This document shows positions 4,911-5,139 of a stretch of 5,139 bases of DNA, one piece after another; positions within the stretch are counted from its first letter, which is position 1; every line of letters begins with the position of its first letter. A model generated the notes under the pieces. The model was not told the origin of the DNA, made no database searches, and saw only the letters and a list, made by a program, of their open reading frames with translations. The position numbers and the translations under genes were made by a program. This stretch comes from Sulfolobaceae archaeon (GTDB taxonomy: Archaea > Thermoproteota > Thermoprotei_A > Sulfolobales > Sulfolobaceae): assembly GCA_028277025.1 (NCBI GenBank), contig JAPYVG010000113.1:1-5139 (forward strand), given 5' to 3'.

Positions 4911-5123
4911 CGAAGTGCTTACCACTCAGTTATTGAGTTGTCCTATGCAAATATGACAAATTCTTCTTGCAAGCTGAAGGCATCAATAGGAGGCTGTTAA
5001 ATTTAAAAATTTGTGACAGCAGTTATGGGAATCTTAGGGAGGTAATACGAAAAACTCGGTATTAGCGAGAAGTTTTTATTTTTCAACGTTGTTCTACTGA
5101 AAGATGTTGAAGGAAAAGGTTGA
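4911..5123 (+). pseudogene. Decayed unidentified gene in three frames
   Basis: Coding-like sequence continues across frames. RSAYHSVIELSYA (from 4911) shifts near 4954 to DKFFLQAEGINRR, LLNLKICDSSYG, NLREVIRK (4955-5053). It then shifts near 5053 to KLGISEKFLFFNVVLLKDV, and a TGA at 5121-5123 ends it. The middle frame by itself meets a TAG at 5063. The composition is helical with charged heptad-like spacing, and the end overlaps the next start by 20 bases. It may be a relic of a small helical protein such as another HEPN-type gene, but I do not recognise it. An AGGAGG-containing stretch and a TATA-like ACTTATAAT lie at 4876-4905. Confidence 0.45.
5072..5083 (+). promoter_or_regulatory. TATA-like box before the right-edge gene
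   Basis: GTTTTTATTTTTC is centred near 5078, about 26 bases before the ATG at 5104, the spacing of a leaderless archaeal promoter. It overlaps the decayed frame, so the bases are shared. Confidence 0.45.
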
Positions 5124-5139
5124 GTTGGCTAGGGAGAGG
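5104..5139 (+). CDS. Start of a gene running off the right edge (partial)
   Basis: Twelve codons read MLKEKVELARER up to the last base. The beginning is a charged helix like the first helix of PaREP1 or HEPN-type archaeal proteins, but 12 residues cannot prove a family. The start is supported by the TATA-like box at the leaderless distance. It overlaps the end of the decayed frame by 20 bases. Confidence 0.4.
   Translation, partial: MLKEKVELARER

Noticed and set aside
4920..4937. ACTCA/TGAGT mini inverted repeat
   Set aside because: A five-base stem this short is expected by chance and lies within the decayed coding frame.

Overview
The window looks like a piece of an archaeal chromosome, most likely a thermoacidophilic crenarchaeon of the Sulfolobales. 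The reasons are AT-rich DNA with AGG/AGA arginine and ATA isoleucine codons, BRE/TATA-type promoters placed about 26 bases before start codons (leaderless mRNAs), GTG starts, and VapBC pairs of the kind common in that group. This assignment is an inference from sequence style; no rRNA or tRNA gene is present to settle it.

Layout. At the left edge (1-430) a plus-strand frame enters from outside the window and overlaps a small antisense ORF for a hydrophobic protein. I can name neither, and at most one is likely real. A gene-poor stretch follows (396-742). A complete type II toxin-antitoxin operon lies on the minus strand: an AbrB-fold antitoxin (1119-1346) overlapping a PIN-domain VapC toxin (743-1135), with a TATA box placed for a leaderless GTG start. 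From 1347 to 2132 there is no intact gene. That stretch holds a palindrome, a hairpin, a broken minus-strand HEPN-like gene (1575-1881) and a short plus-strand open stretch of unknown origin.

The centre (2133-3898, minus strand) is the most interesting part: a 12-helix MFS-type transporter preceded by, and overlapping, the ruins of a radical-SAM/SPASM enzyme. The 113-residue ORF at 3289-3630 carries the first half of a SPASM cluster-binding motif (C-X13-G-X4-C). The 268 bases before it still read as the middle of a radical SAM protein once one in-frame stop and the frameshifts are passed. The N-terminal CX3CX2C part is gone. This looks like a maturase-transporter operon, possibly for a modified peptide, in which the enzyme has died and the transporter frame survives.

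To the right is a second complete vapBC operon on the plus strand (ribbon-helix-helix VapB 4028-4270, PIN VapC 4257-4673), again with a TATA box set for a leaderless start. Beyond it are a nested inverted repeat of about 114 bases (4755-4868), another decayed open frame (4911-5123), and what looks like the first 12 codons of a gene that runs off the window (5104-5139).

Taken together this is an accessory 'defence/TA graveyard' region: two live toxin-antitoxin modules of different antitoxin classes flank the wreckage of at least two other genes. There is no sign of CRISPR repeats, an intact insertion sequence, tRNA or rRNA.
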